Positions 32,736 through 42,079 of a stretch of 54,624 bases of DNA are shown piece by piece. The number at the start of each line of letters is the position of its first letter. Position 1 is the first letter of the stretch. The stretch is taken from positions 1 to 54,624 of the forward strand of contig JAHJOK010000073.1 of assembly GCA_018820205.1 (NCBI GenBank). The letters are read 5' to 3'. Both the position numbers and the translations under genes were made by a program. Under the pieces are notes generated by a model. The model did no database searches. It had not been told where the DNA came from and was given only the letters and a program-made list of their open reading frames with translations. Source of the stretch: Alphaproteobacteria bacterium. GTDB taxonomy: Bacteria; Pseudomonadota; Alphaproteobacteria; Caulobacterales; Caulobacteraceae.

Positions 32736-34078
32736 ACCACTGCGCCGTTGGTCTTGATGATCTCGGCGTACAGCAGCCCCGAATCCTTGATCGTCCGCTC
32801 CTGGGTCAGGAAGTTGACGTGGGTGATGCCGAACCGTTTCGAATAGCCCAGCGACCACTCCAGATTGTCGAGCAGCGACCAGGCCATATAGCCCTCAAGC
32901 TTGACGCCCTTGCCGATCGCGTCGTGGGCGGCCTTCAGGTGGGTCTTCAGGTACTCGACCCGCATCGGGTCGTGGATTCGCCCGTCGATGGCGTGGGGCG
33001 GGTCGTACCAGGCCGAGCCGTTCTCGGTGATCATCAGCGGCAGGCCGTTCGTCTGTTCGTGCAGCCAGACCAGGGTGTCGGTCAGGGCGGGGGGATAGAC
33101 CTCCCAGCCGGTCTCGGTGTGGGCGTGCTGGACCTGTTTGACCGGCCGGGCGCGGACGGGCCAGGCGTCGGGCGCGTTTTCCGGCACCGCGCGGGTGTAC
33201 CAGTTCAACCCCATCCAGTCGGTCGGCTGGGCGATAAGGTCGAAATCCTCCTGAGGGAAGTCGCGCATCGCCTCGCCATAGACGTCCTTCAACGCCGCCG
33301 GATAGCCGCGCCCCATCAGCGGATCCAGGAACCAGAGGTTCATCTGCGCCTCGGCGCGATCGCGGGCGGCCAGATCTTCCGGCTTTTCGCTGGCGGGATA
33401 TTTGGGCTCGATATTCAGGACGATGCCGATGCGGCCCTCGCCGACTTCACGGAAACGTTTGACCGCGGCGCCGTGGGCCCGCAGCACATTGTGACCGGCG
33501 ATCACGGCCTCGAAGGCCGAGCGGTGGCCGGGCGCCAGGGCGCCGTGCAGATAGCCGCCGTCGACGATGACCCACGGTTCGTTGATCGTGCCCCAGGTCT
33601 TCACGCGGCCCTTGAAGCGCTCGAATAGCAGCTGCCCATAATCGGCGAACCAGTCGGCGATCTCGGGGTTCAGCCAGCCGCCCCGGTCGTCCAGCGCAGC
33701 CGGCAAATCCCAGTGGTACAGGGTGCACAGCGGCTCGATCCCCGCCTCGATCAAGCCGTCGATCAGGTCGTCATAGAATTTCAGCCCGGCCTCGTTCACC
33801 CGACCGGTGCCGTCCGGCATTACCCGGCTCCAGCTGACCGAGAATCGATAGGCCTTCAGGCCCAGTCGTTTCATGATCGCGATGTCTTCGCGCCAGCGGT
33901 TGTAGTGATCGCAGGCGACGTCGCCGGTGTCGCCGTCCTTCATGTTCCCCGGGGTGTGGCTGAACCGGTCCCAGATCGAGGCGCCCGCGCCGTCGGCCAT
34001 GGACGAGCCTTCGATCTGATAGGCGGCCGTCGCTGCGCCCCACAGAAAACCTTCGGGAAACTGATAGTTGGCGGTCAT
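32732..34078 (-). CDS. Glycoside hydrolase family 1 beta-glucosidase
   Basis: 448 residues. GH1 signatures: FLWGAATAAYQIEG near the N-terminus (11-24), acid/base E167 in TINEPW, nucleophile E352 in ITENGSAW, and the terminal LEGYMAWSLLDNLEWSLGYSKRFG. No signal peptide, so it works in the cytoplasm on imported oligosaccharides, releasing glucose from non-reducing beta-linked ends. The start at 34078 (MTANYQFPEG) is the canonical one. Divergent from lacI; the palindrome at 34212-34225 lies 134 bases upstream. Confidence 0.95.
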   Translation of the reverse strand: MTANYQFPEGFLWGAATAAYQIEGSSMADGAGASIWDRFSHTPGNMKDGDTGDVACDHYNRWREDIAIMKRLGLKAYRFSVSWSRVMPDGTGRVNEAGLKFYDDLIDGLIEAGIEPLCTLYHWDLPAALDDRGGWLNPEIADWFADYGQLLFERFKGRVKTWGTINEPWVIVDGGYLHGALAPGHRSAFEAVIAGHNVLRAHGAAVKRFREVGEGRIGIVLNIEPKYPASEKPEDLAARDRAEAQMNLWFLDPLMGRGYPAALKDVYGEAMRDFPQEDFDLIAQPTDWMGLNWYTRAVPENAPDAWPVRARPVKQVQHAHTETGWEVYPPALTDTLVWLHEQTNGLPLMITENGSAWYDPPHAIDGRIHDPMRVEYLKTHLKAAHDAIGKGVKLEGYMAWSLLDNLEWSLGYSKRFGITHVNFLTQERTIKDSGLLYAEIIKTNGAVV

Positions 34079-34211
34079 CTGCAGGCTTTCGTCAAAGGTC
34101 GGGTCGAACACGTCAGAGCCGCACGCGTCGGCGGCCCACGTCGGCGGCGGGAGGAGGAATCTGTCCTGTGGCCAAACTACGGCACTTGCGGGGCACATTG
34201 CCAGTGTGTCA

Positions 34212-34225
34212 TGTAACCGATTACA
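34212..34225. promoter_or_regulatory. LacI-type operator in the GH1-lacI divergent region
   Basis: TGTAACCGATTACA, with perfect TGTAA/TTACA half-sites around a four-base centre containing CG, typical of LacI-family operators. It sits 41 bases before lacI and within the only space for the GH1 promoter. The same half-sites recur at 48882-48895. Confidence 0.8.
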
Positions 34226-34266
34226 GATTTTTGTCGACGGACCTTCGATAAGGGGGCCGGAGCGAC

Positions 34267-35385
34267 TTGGGACGTTCAGGACGATCGCGTGACCCGCACC
34301 CGCCAACCCAGAACCGACGGCACGACGCCGCCCGGACGCCGCTCGTGAAGGCGGCGACGATCCGTGACGTGGCGGAACGGGCCCAGGTGTCCGTGGCCTC
34401 GGTCTCGCGCGTGCTGACCGGCGCCGGCATCGTCGCCGAGCCGACGCGGCTGCGGGTGATGGAGGCGGTCGAGGCCCTGTCCTACGTGCCCCATTCCGGC
34501 GCGCGCAGCCTGTCGACCAGCCGCACCGACACCGTCGGGGTCATCCTGCCGGACCTGTTCGGCGAGTTCTTTTCCGAACTGATCCGGGGCATGGATGTGG
34601 CCGCCCGCGCCAACGGTCTGCACCTGATCGTCTCCAGCTCCCACGATGACGCCTCCGAGGCGGCGGCGGCGATCCGCTCGATGCGAGGCCGGGTCGACGG
34701 ACTCATCGTCCTGTCGCCGCATCTGGATTCAGCCAATCTCGCAGCCAATCTGGCGGGCCGGTTGCCGGTCCTGCTGATGAACGGGGGGGCCAATGACGCC
34801 GGTCGGCCGTCGATGATCGTCGACAACATCGGCGGCGCGGTCGCGGCGGTCGAGCATCTGCTGTCCCTGGGTCGGACGCGCGTCGCCCATATCGGCGGAC
34901 CTGCGGGCAACCAGGAGGCGCGCGAACGCGAAGCCGGCTACGTGCAGGCGATGGCGAACGCGGGTCACGCGACCCAGGTCGTCGCCGGCGACTTCACCCA
35001 GGCCTCGGGCCATGTCGCGGCGACGGTCCTGATGGCCGAAGGCGTACGTCCCGATGCGATCTTCGCCGCCAACGACATGATGGCCGTCGGCGCCCTGCTG
35101 GCGCTTCAGGAGGCCGGCGTGCGGTGCCCGGAAGACGTCGCCGTCGTCGGGTTCGATGACGTGCCGATCGCCCAGCTCGTCCGGCCCGCGCTCACCACCC
35201 TGCGCATCGAGATCGCCGAGACCGGCCGTCGCGCCATGGACCGTCTGGTCGCCCTGATCGCATCCTCGAACGACCCCGAGGCGACGCCCGACACCGCCTG
35301 CGAAACCATTCGACCCCGTCTCGTCGTCCGCCAGTCGTGCGGCGACATCAATCCCGGCACCGCCTTCAACGGAGAAACCCAATGA
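34267..35385 (+). CDS. LacI-family transcriptional regulator
   Basis: Up to 372 residues. DNA-binding domain reads ATIRDVAERAQVSVASVSRVLTG (helix-turn-helix and start of the hinge), followed by a periplasmic-binding-protein-like effector domain (from DTVGVILPDLFGEFF on; FAANDMMAVGALLALQEAG; VVGFDDVPIAQLV). Translation could start at TTG 34267, which has GGAG at good spacing, or at GTG 34345, which lies closer to the DNA-binding domain but lacks an RBS. It should repress the GH1 gene, itself and the downstream operon until a sugar binds. Its stop overlaps the receptor start (ATGA). Confidence 0.9.
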   Translation: MGRSGRSRDPHPPTQNRRHDAARTPLVKAATIRDVAERAQVSVASVSRVLTGAGIVAEPTRLRVMEAVEALSYVPHSGARSLSTSRTDTVGVILPDLFGEFFSELIRGMDVAARANGLHLIVSSSHDDASEAAAAIRSMRGRVDGLIVLSPHLDSANLAANLAGRLPVLLMNGGANDAGRPSMIVDNIGGAVAAVEHLLSLGRTRVAHIGGPAGNQEAREREAGYVQAMANAGHATQVVAGDFTQASGHVAATVLMAEGVRPDAIFAANDMMAVGALLALQEAGVRCPEDVAVVGFDDVPIAQLVRPALTTLRIEIAETGRRAMDRLVALIASSNDPEATPDTACETIRPRLVVRQSCGDINPGTAFNGETQ

Positions 35386-38300
35386 CCCGCATGACCCTGC
35401 GCACCCGCGCGCTGGGCGCCGCCTCGGCCCTGGCCGTCGCCACCCTGCTGACCGCCGGCGCGGCCTCGGCCCAATCGACCACATCGACCCTGCGCGGCAC
35501 GATCTATGAAGGCCAGGCTGTCGAGTCCGGCGGCTCCATCGTCGTGCGCGACGTCAACACCGGCTTCACGACGCGCGGCACGATCTCAAGCAGCGGCGGC
35601 TATGTGCTGAACGGTCTGCGCCCCGCGACCTATGAGGTCACGGTGACCAGCGGCGACGGCCAGACGGCGACGGACGTGGTCACCCTTTCGGTCGGTCAGG
35701 TTGCCACCCTGGACCTGGATGTGGCGACGGTCGCGACCGGCAGCCGGGTGGACAGCGAAGCGGCAACCTCGCTCGGCGACATCGTCGTCACCGGTCGCCG
35801 CATCTTCGAGGTCCGCACGTCGGAAGTCGCGACCAACGTCAGCCAGCAACAGATCAACAACCTGCCGCAGGTCGACCGCAACTTTCTGAACTTCGCCGCC
35901 CTGGCCCCCGGCGTCGTGGTCAGCCAGGACCCGTCCGAGCGCACCATCTACGCCGGCGCCCAGTCGGCCAACGCCATCAACGTCTTCATCGATGGCCAGA
36001 GCCAGAAGTCGAACATTCTGGACGGCGGCTTCGCCGGCCAGGACGACAGCCGCGGCAACCCCTTCCCGCAGGGCGCCGTCCAGGAATTCCGGGTCCTGAC
36101 CCAGAACTTCAAGGCCGAGTACGAGCAGGCGTCCTCGGCCATCATCACGGCCGTGACCCGCTCGGGCTCCAACGAGCTGCACGGCGGAGCCTTCATCACC
36201 TACCAGGACTCCGACTGGCGTTCGCAGGACGTCTTCTCGGAGCGTCGCGGGCAAGAGAAGCCGCAACTGGATCGTATGGAATACGGCTTCGACCTGTCTG
36301 GCCCGATCATCCAGGATCGCCTGCATTTCCTCGTCAGCTATGAGCGGAAGGACGAGACGCGGTCCAACTCGGTCTTCCTGAATCAGACCCAGTACACCAA
36401 CCTGTTCGGCGACGAGTTGGGCGTGTTCGAGGCCCCCTTCGAGCAGGATCTGTATTTCGCCAAACTGTCCTGGCAGATCGACGACCGTCAGATCGTGGAT
36501 CTGTCGGCGACCTATCGGACGGAACAGGACATCCGCGACTTCGGCGGTCAGAACAGCGCCAGCCGCGCGAACGCGATCAACAACGAAGATCGCAAACTGG
36601 TCTTCCGCCACCAGTATCAGGGCGACACCTTCCTGAACGAGTTCGGGGTCAACTACCGCCAGAACACCTACAATCCGCAGGCTCTGAATTTCGACACGCC
36701 GGGCACGCGCTACATCGCCTACCGGGACGCCAGCTCCACGACGCCCGGCTTCCAGTTCGATTACAATCAGGGCGACTTCATCTTCGGCGGCGGCGGCGGC
36801 ACGAACAACCAGGAGATCGAGGATCAGGTCACCACGATCACGAACGACCTCACGTTCAATGCGCTCGAGTTCTACGGATCACACACGATCAAGATGGGCG
36901 TCCGCTATGCGATGCATGACTATTACGTCGCGAAATTCTTCAATCGGAATCCGCAGTTCACCTATGACGTCACGGGGACGATCCTGGGCAGCACCACGAT
37001 CCCGACGCGCGTCAGCCTGAACCTGCCGACGGACCCGGCCGAGGTCAGCAACAATACCCTCGGCCTGTACATCCAGGACGACTGGCAGATCACGGACAAG
37101 CTGGAGCTGAACCTCGGGATCCGCTGGGATTACGAGGACAACGCGGTCAACAACGACTGGGTCACCCCCGACGTCGTCCGCAATGTGCTGGCCGCATTCC
37201 AGAGCAACGCCGCCTTCAGCTCGCCGGTCGATATCGATGACTATATCGCCGATGGCGACCGCGATGCGTTCATGGACGCCTTCCAGCCCCGGATCGGCTT
37301 CTCCTACGACATCTTCGGCGACGAGCAGTCCGTGCTGTTCGGGGGCGCAGGCCGCTATTACGATCGGATCGGCTTCAACTTCGTGTTCTCGGAGCGGTTC
37401 GCTCCGTTCAACCGCAGCCGCGACATCTATTTCTCGCCCAACGGCGGGGCGTTCGGCGGGCGCACCGACACCATCGCCTATCGGCCGGAATACGGCACGC
37501 CTGAGGGCCTCGACGCCCTGCTGGGCGGCACTCAGGGCCGGGGCGAGATCTTCTTGGTCAAGAACGACGCGCCGGTGCCCTACACCGACCAGTTCAACGT
37601 GGGCCTGCGTCAGAAGTTCGGCGACATCCAGACGGCGGTCACCTTCTCCTACGCCAAGACCAAGAATGAGTTCGGCTGGTATCGTATCAATGTGAACTCG
37701 GCGAACGCCGTCACCGTGCGTCCGTCCCAGTTCACCGATCCTGCCACGGGCCAGCCGTTCGCCTTCAACGACGGGGTCTTCTATTCGGATCACGGCCGCG
37801 AGCGTGAATACAAGGCGATGTATATCACCATCGACCGGCCCTATACCGACGACAGCGGCTACGGTTTCAACGTCGCCTACACCCTGGCCGACGGCGAACA
37901 GAACGGCAGCCGGGATCAGGGCCTGTCGTCGTTCGACTTCGACTATCCGAACATTGCCGCGACCCCGTTCTTCAACACGCCGGGCGTCGAGCGTCACCGC
38001 ATCGTCGCGTCGGGCACACTCCGTCTGCCGATGGACTTCCGCCTGTCTTCGGTCATCACCCTGGGGTCTGGACGGCCGTTCACCATCTTCAACCCTGGCA
38101 ATGGCGCTAAGCCGGACTGGTTCGCGGGCTACCCCGACAAGCGGGCCTTCTTCCCCGGGTTCAACTTCGCCACGCGGCAAGTGGATCTGCGCCTGACCAA
38201 GGCCTTCACCGTCTTCGGCGACCAGACGGTCGAGGCCATTGTGGACGCGATCAACGTCTTCGATTTCAAGAACTACAACGGCTACAACCAGACGCTGCGG

Positions 38301-38408
38301 GTCAACAACGACACGCCTGCGTCGGCCTTCAACCCCCTGTATGGCGCGCCGACCTCCCAAGCCCTGCCGACCCGCACGATCCAGGTCGGCCTGCGCTATC
38401 GCTTCTAG
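35382..38408 (+). CDS. TonB-dependent receptor with carboxypeptidase-like N-domain
   Basis: 1,008 residues. Signal peptide (1-30, ending AASAQS), a CarboxypepD-reg-like beta-sandwich (about 34-115, TLRGTIYEGQ...YEVTV), plug domain (about 130-250, SLGDIVVTGRR onward), then a 22-strand barrel ending in the aromatic terminus GLRYRF. In Caulobacteraceae such receptors bring oligosaccharides too large for porins across the outer membrane. Translational coupling to lacI and the following glucanase genes argue that the ligand is the sugar of this locus. A terminator follows directly. Confidence 0.92.
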   Translation: MTRMTLRTRALGAASALAVATLLTAGAASAQSTTSTLRGTIYEGQAVESGGSIVVRDVNTGFTTRGTISSSGGYVLNGLRPATYEVTVTSGDGQTATDVVTLSVGQVATLDLDVATVATGSRVDSEAATSLGDIVVTGRRIFEVRTSEVATNVSQQQINNLPQVDRNFLNFAALAPGVVVSQDPSERTIYAGAQSANAINVFIDGQSQKSNILDGGFAGQDDSRGNPFPQGAVQEFRVLTQNFKAEYEQASSAIITAVTRSGSNELHGGAFITYQDSDWRSQDVFSERRGQEKPQLDRMEYGFDLSGPIIQDRLHFLVSYERKDETRSNSVFLNQTQYTNLFGDELGVFEAPFEQDLYFAKLSWQIDDRQIVDLSATYRTEQDIRDFGGQNSASRANAINNEDRKLVFRHQYQGDTFLNEFGVNYRQNTYNPQALNFDTPGTRYIAYRDASSTTPGFQFDYNQGDFIFGGGGGTNNQEIEDQVTTITNDLTFNALEFYGSHTIKMGVRYAMHDYYVAKFFNRNPQFTYDVTGTILGSTTIPTRVSLNLPTDPAEVSNNTLGLYIQDDWQITDKLELNLGIRWDYEDNAVNNDWVTPDVVRNVLAAFQSNAAFSSPVDIDDYIADGDRDAFMDAFQPRIGFSYDIFGDEQSVLFGGAGRYYDRIGFNFVFSERFAPFNRSRDIYFSPNGGAFGGRTDTIAYRPEYGTPEGLDALLGGTQGRGEIFLVKNDAPVPYTDQFNVGLRQKFGDIQTAVTFSYAKTKNEFGWYRINVNSANAVTVRPSQFTDPATGQPFAFNDGVFYSDHGREREYKAMYITIDRPYTDDSGYGFNVAYTLADGEQNGSRDQGLSSFDFDYPNIAATPFFNTPGVERHRIVASGTLRLPMDFRLSSVITLGSGRPFTIFNPGNGAKPDWFAGYPDKRAFFPGFNFATRQVDLRLTKAFTVFGDQTVEAIVDAINVFDFKNYNGYNQTLRVNNDTPASAFNPLYGAPTSQALPTRTIQVGLRYRF

Positions 38409-38425
38409 AACCGTCTCCTGAGACT

Positions 38426-38463
38426 GGCCGCCCTCGCTTCGGCGGGGGCGGCCGACTTTTTAT
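38426..38463 (+). terminator. Terminator between receptor and GH144 genes
   Basis: 12-base arms (GGCCGCCCTCGC at 38426-38437; complement with one G-T pair at 38442-38453) followed by GACTTTTTA. No promoter is obvious before the next gene, so partial read-through may set a high receptor to low transporter ratio. Confidence 0.8.
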
Positions 38464-38505
38464 TGGGGCATGATCGCCTCTCCAGTTCCGCGTAAAAGGA
38501 TGCCC

Positions 38506-39933
38506 ATGGATCGTCGTCGCTTTCTGATGGGTTCAACGGTGGCCGGGGCGATGCTGGCCGGCGGCGGGTGCGCGACCCTGCCGGCCCTTGGCCGGACGCC
38601 GGCCCTCGATACCGATGTGGCCGAACTCCAGCGGCGAACCTTCGACTGGTTCGTGCATGTCACCGACCGCGAGCGCGGCCTGACGCCGGACCGCTGGCCC
38701 CGGGAAAGCTTCTGTTCCGTCGCCGCCGTCGGCTTCGCCCTGACCTGCTGGCCGGTCGGGGTCGAGAACGGCTGGATGAGCCGGGCCGAGGCGCGCACAC
38801 GCACGCTCAACACCGTCCGCTTCTTCCACGACGCGCCCCAGGGGCCCCAGCCGACCGGCGTGACGGGCCACAAGGGCTTTTTCTATCACTTCCTGAACAT
38901 GCAGACCGGCCATCGCCATGGCCGCGTCGAACTGTCCACGGTCGACACCACCCTGTTGCTGGGCGGCATGCTGTTCGCGGCCCGCTATTTCGACGGCGCC
39001 GATCCCGAGGAGGCGGAGATCCGTCGCCTGGTCCAGGCCATCTACGACCGTGTCGAATGGGACTGGGCGATCGTCAGGCCGAACCGGATCAGCATGGGCT
39101 GGCATCCGGAAACCGGCTTCATCGACGCCGACTGGCATATCTACAACGAAGGCATGCTGGTCCTGCATCTGGCGATCGGCAGCGAAACCCATCCGGTCCC
39201 GGCCGCGGTCTGGGACGAATGGTGCTCGGTCTACGACCAGAGCTGGACCGAGGAGCGCGGCCCCGCCCACCTGCATTTCCCGCCCCTGTTCGGGCACCAG
39301 TACAGCCATATGTTCGTCGACTACCGCGGCATCCGCGACCCGTGGATGCGGGCCAAGACGGCCCAGATCGGCCCGTTCGACTATTTCGAGAACAGCCGCC
39401 GCGCGGTCCAGTCGCAACGCCAGTACGCGATCGACAATCCGGGCGGCTGGGACGGCTATTCGGCGGAGGTCTGGGGCCTGACCGCCTGCGACGGACCCGG
39501 CGACTTCAAACAGGTGATCGACGCGCGAGAACGCCAGTTCTTCAGCTATTCGGCGCGGGGACCGGGCGATCGCGACGACGGCACGATCGCGCCGACTGCG
39601 GCCCTGGGCAGCTATCCCTTCGCCCCGGCCGAGGTCACCGCCGCGCTGAAGGCGATGAAGGCGCGCTACGGCGCCGGCATCTACACGCAGTGGGGTTTCC
39701 TGGACTCGTTCAACCCGACCCTGACGGAGCGGGAAGGGCCCCTGCAGCACGGACGGATCGTGCCCGGCGTCGGCTGGGTCGACGGCGACTATCTGGGCAT
39801 CGACCAGGGACCGATCGTGACGATGATCGAGAATGGCCGGTCGGACCTGGTCTGGCGCCATATGCGCGATGAGCCGAACCTGCGACGCGGACTGGAACGC
39901 GCGGGCTTCACCGGCGGCTGGCTGGACGCATGA
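38506..39933 (+). CDS. GH144-type glucanase lipoprotein (glycoamylase domain PF10091)
   Basis: 475 residues. A twin-arginine signal (DRRRFLMGS) with a lipobox Cys (AGGGC) indicates export folded and lipid anchoring. The rest is an (alpha/alpha)6 'glycoamylase' domain: QRRTFDWFVHVTDRERGLTPDRWP at the start, SVAAVGFALTCWPVGVENGW, TVDTTLLLGGMLFAARYF, MGWHPETGFIDADWHIYNEGM, and VDGDYLGIDQGPIVTMIEN near the end. Characterised GH144 members are endo-beta-1,2-glucanases that give sophoro-oligosaccharides; PF10091 also occurs inside cyclic glucan synthases. The ATG at 38506 has AAAGGA at proper spacing. Overlaps the next gene (ATGA). Confidence 0.85.
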   Translation: MDRRRFLMGSTVAGAMLAGGGCATLPALGRTPALDTDVAELQRRTFDWFVHVTDRERGLTPDRWPRESFCSVAAVGFALTCWPVGVENGWMSRAEARTRTLNTVRFFHDAPQGPQPTGVTGHKGFFYHFLNMQTGHRHGRVELSTVDTTLLLGGMLFAARYFDGADPEEAEIRRLVQAIYDRVEWDWAIVRPNRISMGWHPETGFIDADWHIYNEGMLVLHLAIGSETHPVPAAVWDEWCSVYDQSWTEERGPAHLHFPPLFGHQYSHMFVDYRGIRDPWMRAKTAQIGPFDYFENSRRAVQSQRQYAIDNPGGWDGYSAEVWGLTACDGPGDFKQVIDARERQFFSYSARGPGDRDDGTIAPTAALGSYPFAPAEVTAALKAMKARYGAGIYTQWGFLDSFNPTLTEREGPLQHGRIVPGVGWVDGDYLGIDQGPIVTMIENGRSDLVWRHMRDEPNLRRGLERAGFTGGWLDA

Positions 39934-41192
39934 TCGATCGCCGCGCCGCGCTGGGGCTGATGGCCGGCGCCGGCGCGTCGCTGGCCGGATGCGGGCGCGA
40001 CGACGGGACGACCCGGCTGACCTTCTGGGCCATGGGCAACGAGGGGTCCAACGTCCCCGGGCTGTTGCCCGCCTTCGAGGCGGCGAACCCCGGCATCGAG
40101 GTCATCGTCCAGCCTCAACCCTGGTCGGCCGCGCACCAGAAACTGCTGACCGCCTATGCGGGGTCATCGCTGCCGGACGTCAGCCAGATCGGCAACACCT
40201 GGGTCGCGGAACTGGCCGCCATCGGCGCCCTGTCGCCAACGCCCGCCGCCGCCGCGGACCTGCTTCAGGATCAGTTCCCGGCGGTGCTGGAAACCAACCG
40301 GATCGCCGGTCGCGCGGTCGCCACGCCCTGGTACGTCGACACCCGGTTGATCTTCCACCGCACCGATCTGCTGGCCCGCGCCGGGTTCGAGACCATGCCG
40401 ACGAACTGGGCCGACTGGAAACGTTCGATGCACGCCGTCAAGCGCGTCGCGGGCACCGGGAACTACGCAATCCTGTTGCCGCTCAATGAGTTCGAGCAGC
40501 TTCTGACATTCGGTCTACAGGGCGATCAACCGTTGCTCCGGGATCAGGACACGCGGGGCAATTTCTCCAGTCCGTCGTTCCTGGCGGCGCTGGCCTTTTA
40601 CAAGAGCCTGTTCGACGAGGGCCTGGCGCCCCTGGTGTCGGCGACGCAGATTTCCAATGTGTGGACCGAGTTCGCGCGCGGCTATTTCAGCTTCTATTTC
40701 TCCGGTCCGTGGACCATCGGCGACATGAAGTCCCGCCTGCCGCCGGAGGTTCAGCCGCACTGGACCACCTCGGGCGTGCCCGGCCCGGACGGTCCCGGCG
40801 CGTCTGCGCCTGGCGGCTCGTCCCTGGCCGTGTTCCGGTCCTCGCCGCACCAGGAGGCGGCCTGGAAGCTGGTTCGCTACCTGTCCGACCCGGCGGTCCA
40901 GGCGCGGTTCAACGTGATCACCGGCGATCTTCCCGCGCGACCGTCCGCGTGGGACGCGCCCCGCGTCGCGTCCGACCCCTATGTCGCCGCCTTCAAGGGC
41001 CAGCTGGCCCGCGCCGAGGCCGTCCCCAAGGTCCCGGAATGGGAGCGGATCGTTACCGAGATGCAGATCGTCGCCGAACGGATGGTGCGCGGCGAGTTCA
41101 CGGTTCAACAGGCCGGCGCCGAGATCGACCGCCGCGCGGATCGCCTGCTGGAGAAGCGCCGCTGGATGATCGAACAGGGGCGGGCGGCATGA
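39930..41192 (+). CDS. Sugar ABC transporter substrate-binding lipoprotein
   Basis: 420 residues, extracellular solute-binding protein family 1 (MalE-like). Lipobox SLAGC with Cys21 following an RR-type leader. The fold's first strand LTFWAMGNEGSNVPGLLPAFEAANPGIEV and the YVDTRLIFHRTDLLARAGFETMPTNWADW block are characteristic of oligosaccharide-binding members. It captures the sugar in the periplasm for the permeases encoded next. Start overlaps the GH144 stop and its own stop overlaps the permease start. Confidence 0.92.
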   Translation: MIDRRAALGLMAGAGASLAGCGRDDGTTRLTFWAMGNEGSNVPGLLPAFEAANPGIEVIVQPQPWSAAHQKLLTAYAGSSLPDVSQIGNTWVAELAAIGALSPTPAAAADLLQDQFPAVLETNRIAGRAVATPWYVDTRLIFHRTDLLARAGFETMPTNWADWKRSMHAVKRVAGTGNYAILLPLNEFEQLLTFGLQGDQPLLRDQDTRGNFSSPSFLAALAFYKSLFDEGLAPLVSATQISNVWTEFARGYFSFYFSGPWTIGDMKSRLPPEVQPHWTTSGVPGPDGPGASAPGGSSLAVFRSSPHQEAAWKLVRYLSDPAVQARFNVITGDLPARPSAWDAPRVASDPYVAAFKGQLARAEAVPKVPEWERIVTEMQIVAERMVRGEFTVQQAGAEIDRRADRLLEKRRWMIEQGRAA

Positions 41193-42079
41193 TCGCCGCG
41201 CGCGAGCGGGCAGGGTGGGTCTTCATCGCCCCGGCGATGATCGCCATCGCGGTCTTCTTTGTCATCCCGGTCGTGGGATCTCTGTTCCTCAGCCTGACCG
41301 ATTTCGACATCTACGCCCTGGCCGACCTGGGTAATATGCGGTTCGTCGGCCTGCAGAACTACGAGCGTCTGCTGACAAATCCGCTGTTTTGGCAGGCGAT
41401 GCGAAACACCGTCTGGTTCAGCGTACTGGGCGTGCCCCTGACCATCGCCGCGTCGCTGGCCGCCGCCGTCATCCTGAACGCCCGGACCGTGAAATGGCGG
41501 CCGATCTGGCGGGTCATGTTCTTCGCCCCCTATGTCACGACCCTGGTGGCCACGGCGGTGCTGTGGAACTACCTGCTGCACACCCGCTACGGCGTGATCA
41601 ACTGGGCGATCACCAGTCTGGGCCTACCCGCCGTGGACTGGCTGGGCGATCCCTCGACCTCGATCCCTGCCATCCTGCTGTTCGTGGTCTGGAAGACCTT
41701 CGGCTACAATATGCTGATCTTCCTGGCCGTGCTTCAGACCGTGCCCGACGACCTGTACGAGGCCGCCCGCATCGACGGCGCCGGTCCGTGGAGCCGGTTT
41801 CGGCACGTCACCCTGCCGGCCATCGCCCCGACCCTGTTGCTGGTGTCGATCATCTCGGTGGCCAGCTTCTTCCAGCTCTTCGCCGAACCCTATGTGATGA
41901 CGCAAGGGGGCCCCGCGCAGTCGACCGTGACGGTGCTCTATTTCATGTACGAGGAGGGCTTCAAATGGTGGAACCTGGGGTCCGCCTCGGCCGTCGCCTT
42001 CATCCTGTTCCTGTGCATCTTCGCGGTGACGATGGTCCAGCTGGCCGTGTCGCGTCGGCTGGGCGGAGATCACACGTGA
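41189..42079 (+). CDS. Sugar ABC transporter permease (MalF-like)
   Basis: 296 residues, six predicted membrane helices. The EAA loop reads YEAARIDGAGPWSRFRHVTLPAIAPTLL, which docks the ATPase. N-terminal RAGWVFIAPAMIAIAVFFVIPV and LSLTDFDIY are typical of the UgpA/MalF group. Overlaps both neighbours by four bases. Partner of the downstream MalG-like permease. Confidence 0.93.
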   Translation: MIAARERAGWVFIAPAMIAIAVFFVIPVVGSLFLSLTDFDIYALADLGNMRFVGLQNYERLLTNPLFWQAMRNTVWFSVLGVPLTIAASLAAAVILNARTVKWRPIWRVMFFAPYVTTLVATAVLWNYLLHTRYGVINWAITSLGLPAVDWLGDPSTSIPAILLFVVWKTFGYNMLIFLAVLQTVPDDLYEAARIDGAGPWSRFRHVTLPAIAPTLLLVSIISVASFFQLFAEPYVMTQGGPAQSTVTVLYFMYEEGFKWWNLGSASAVAFILFLCIFAVTMVQLAVSRRLGGDHT

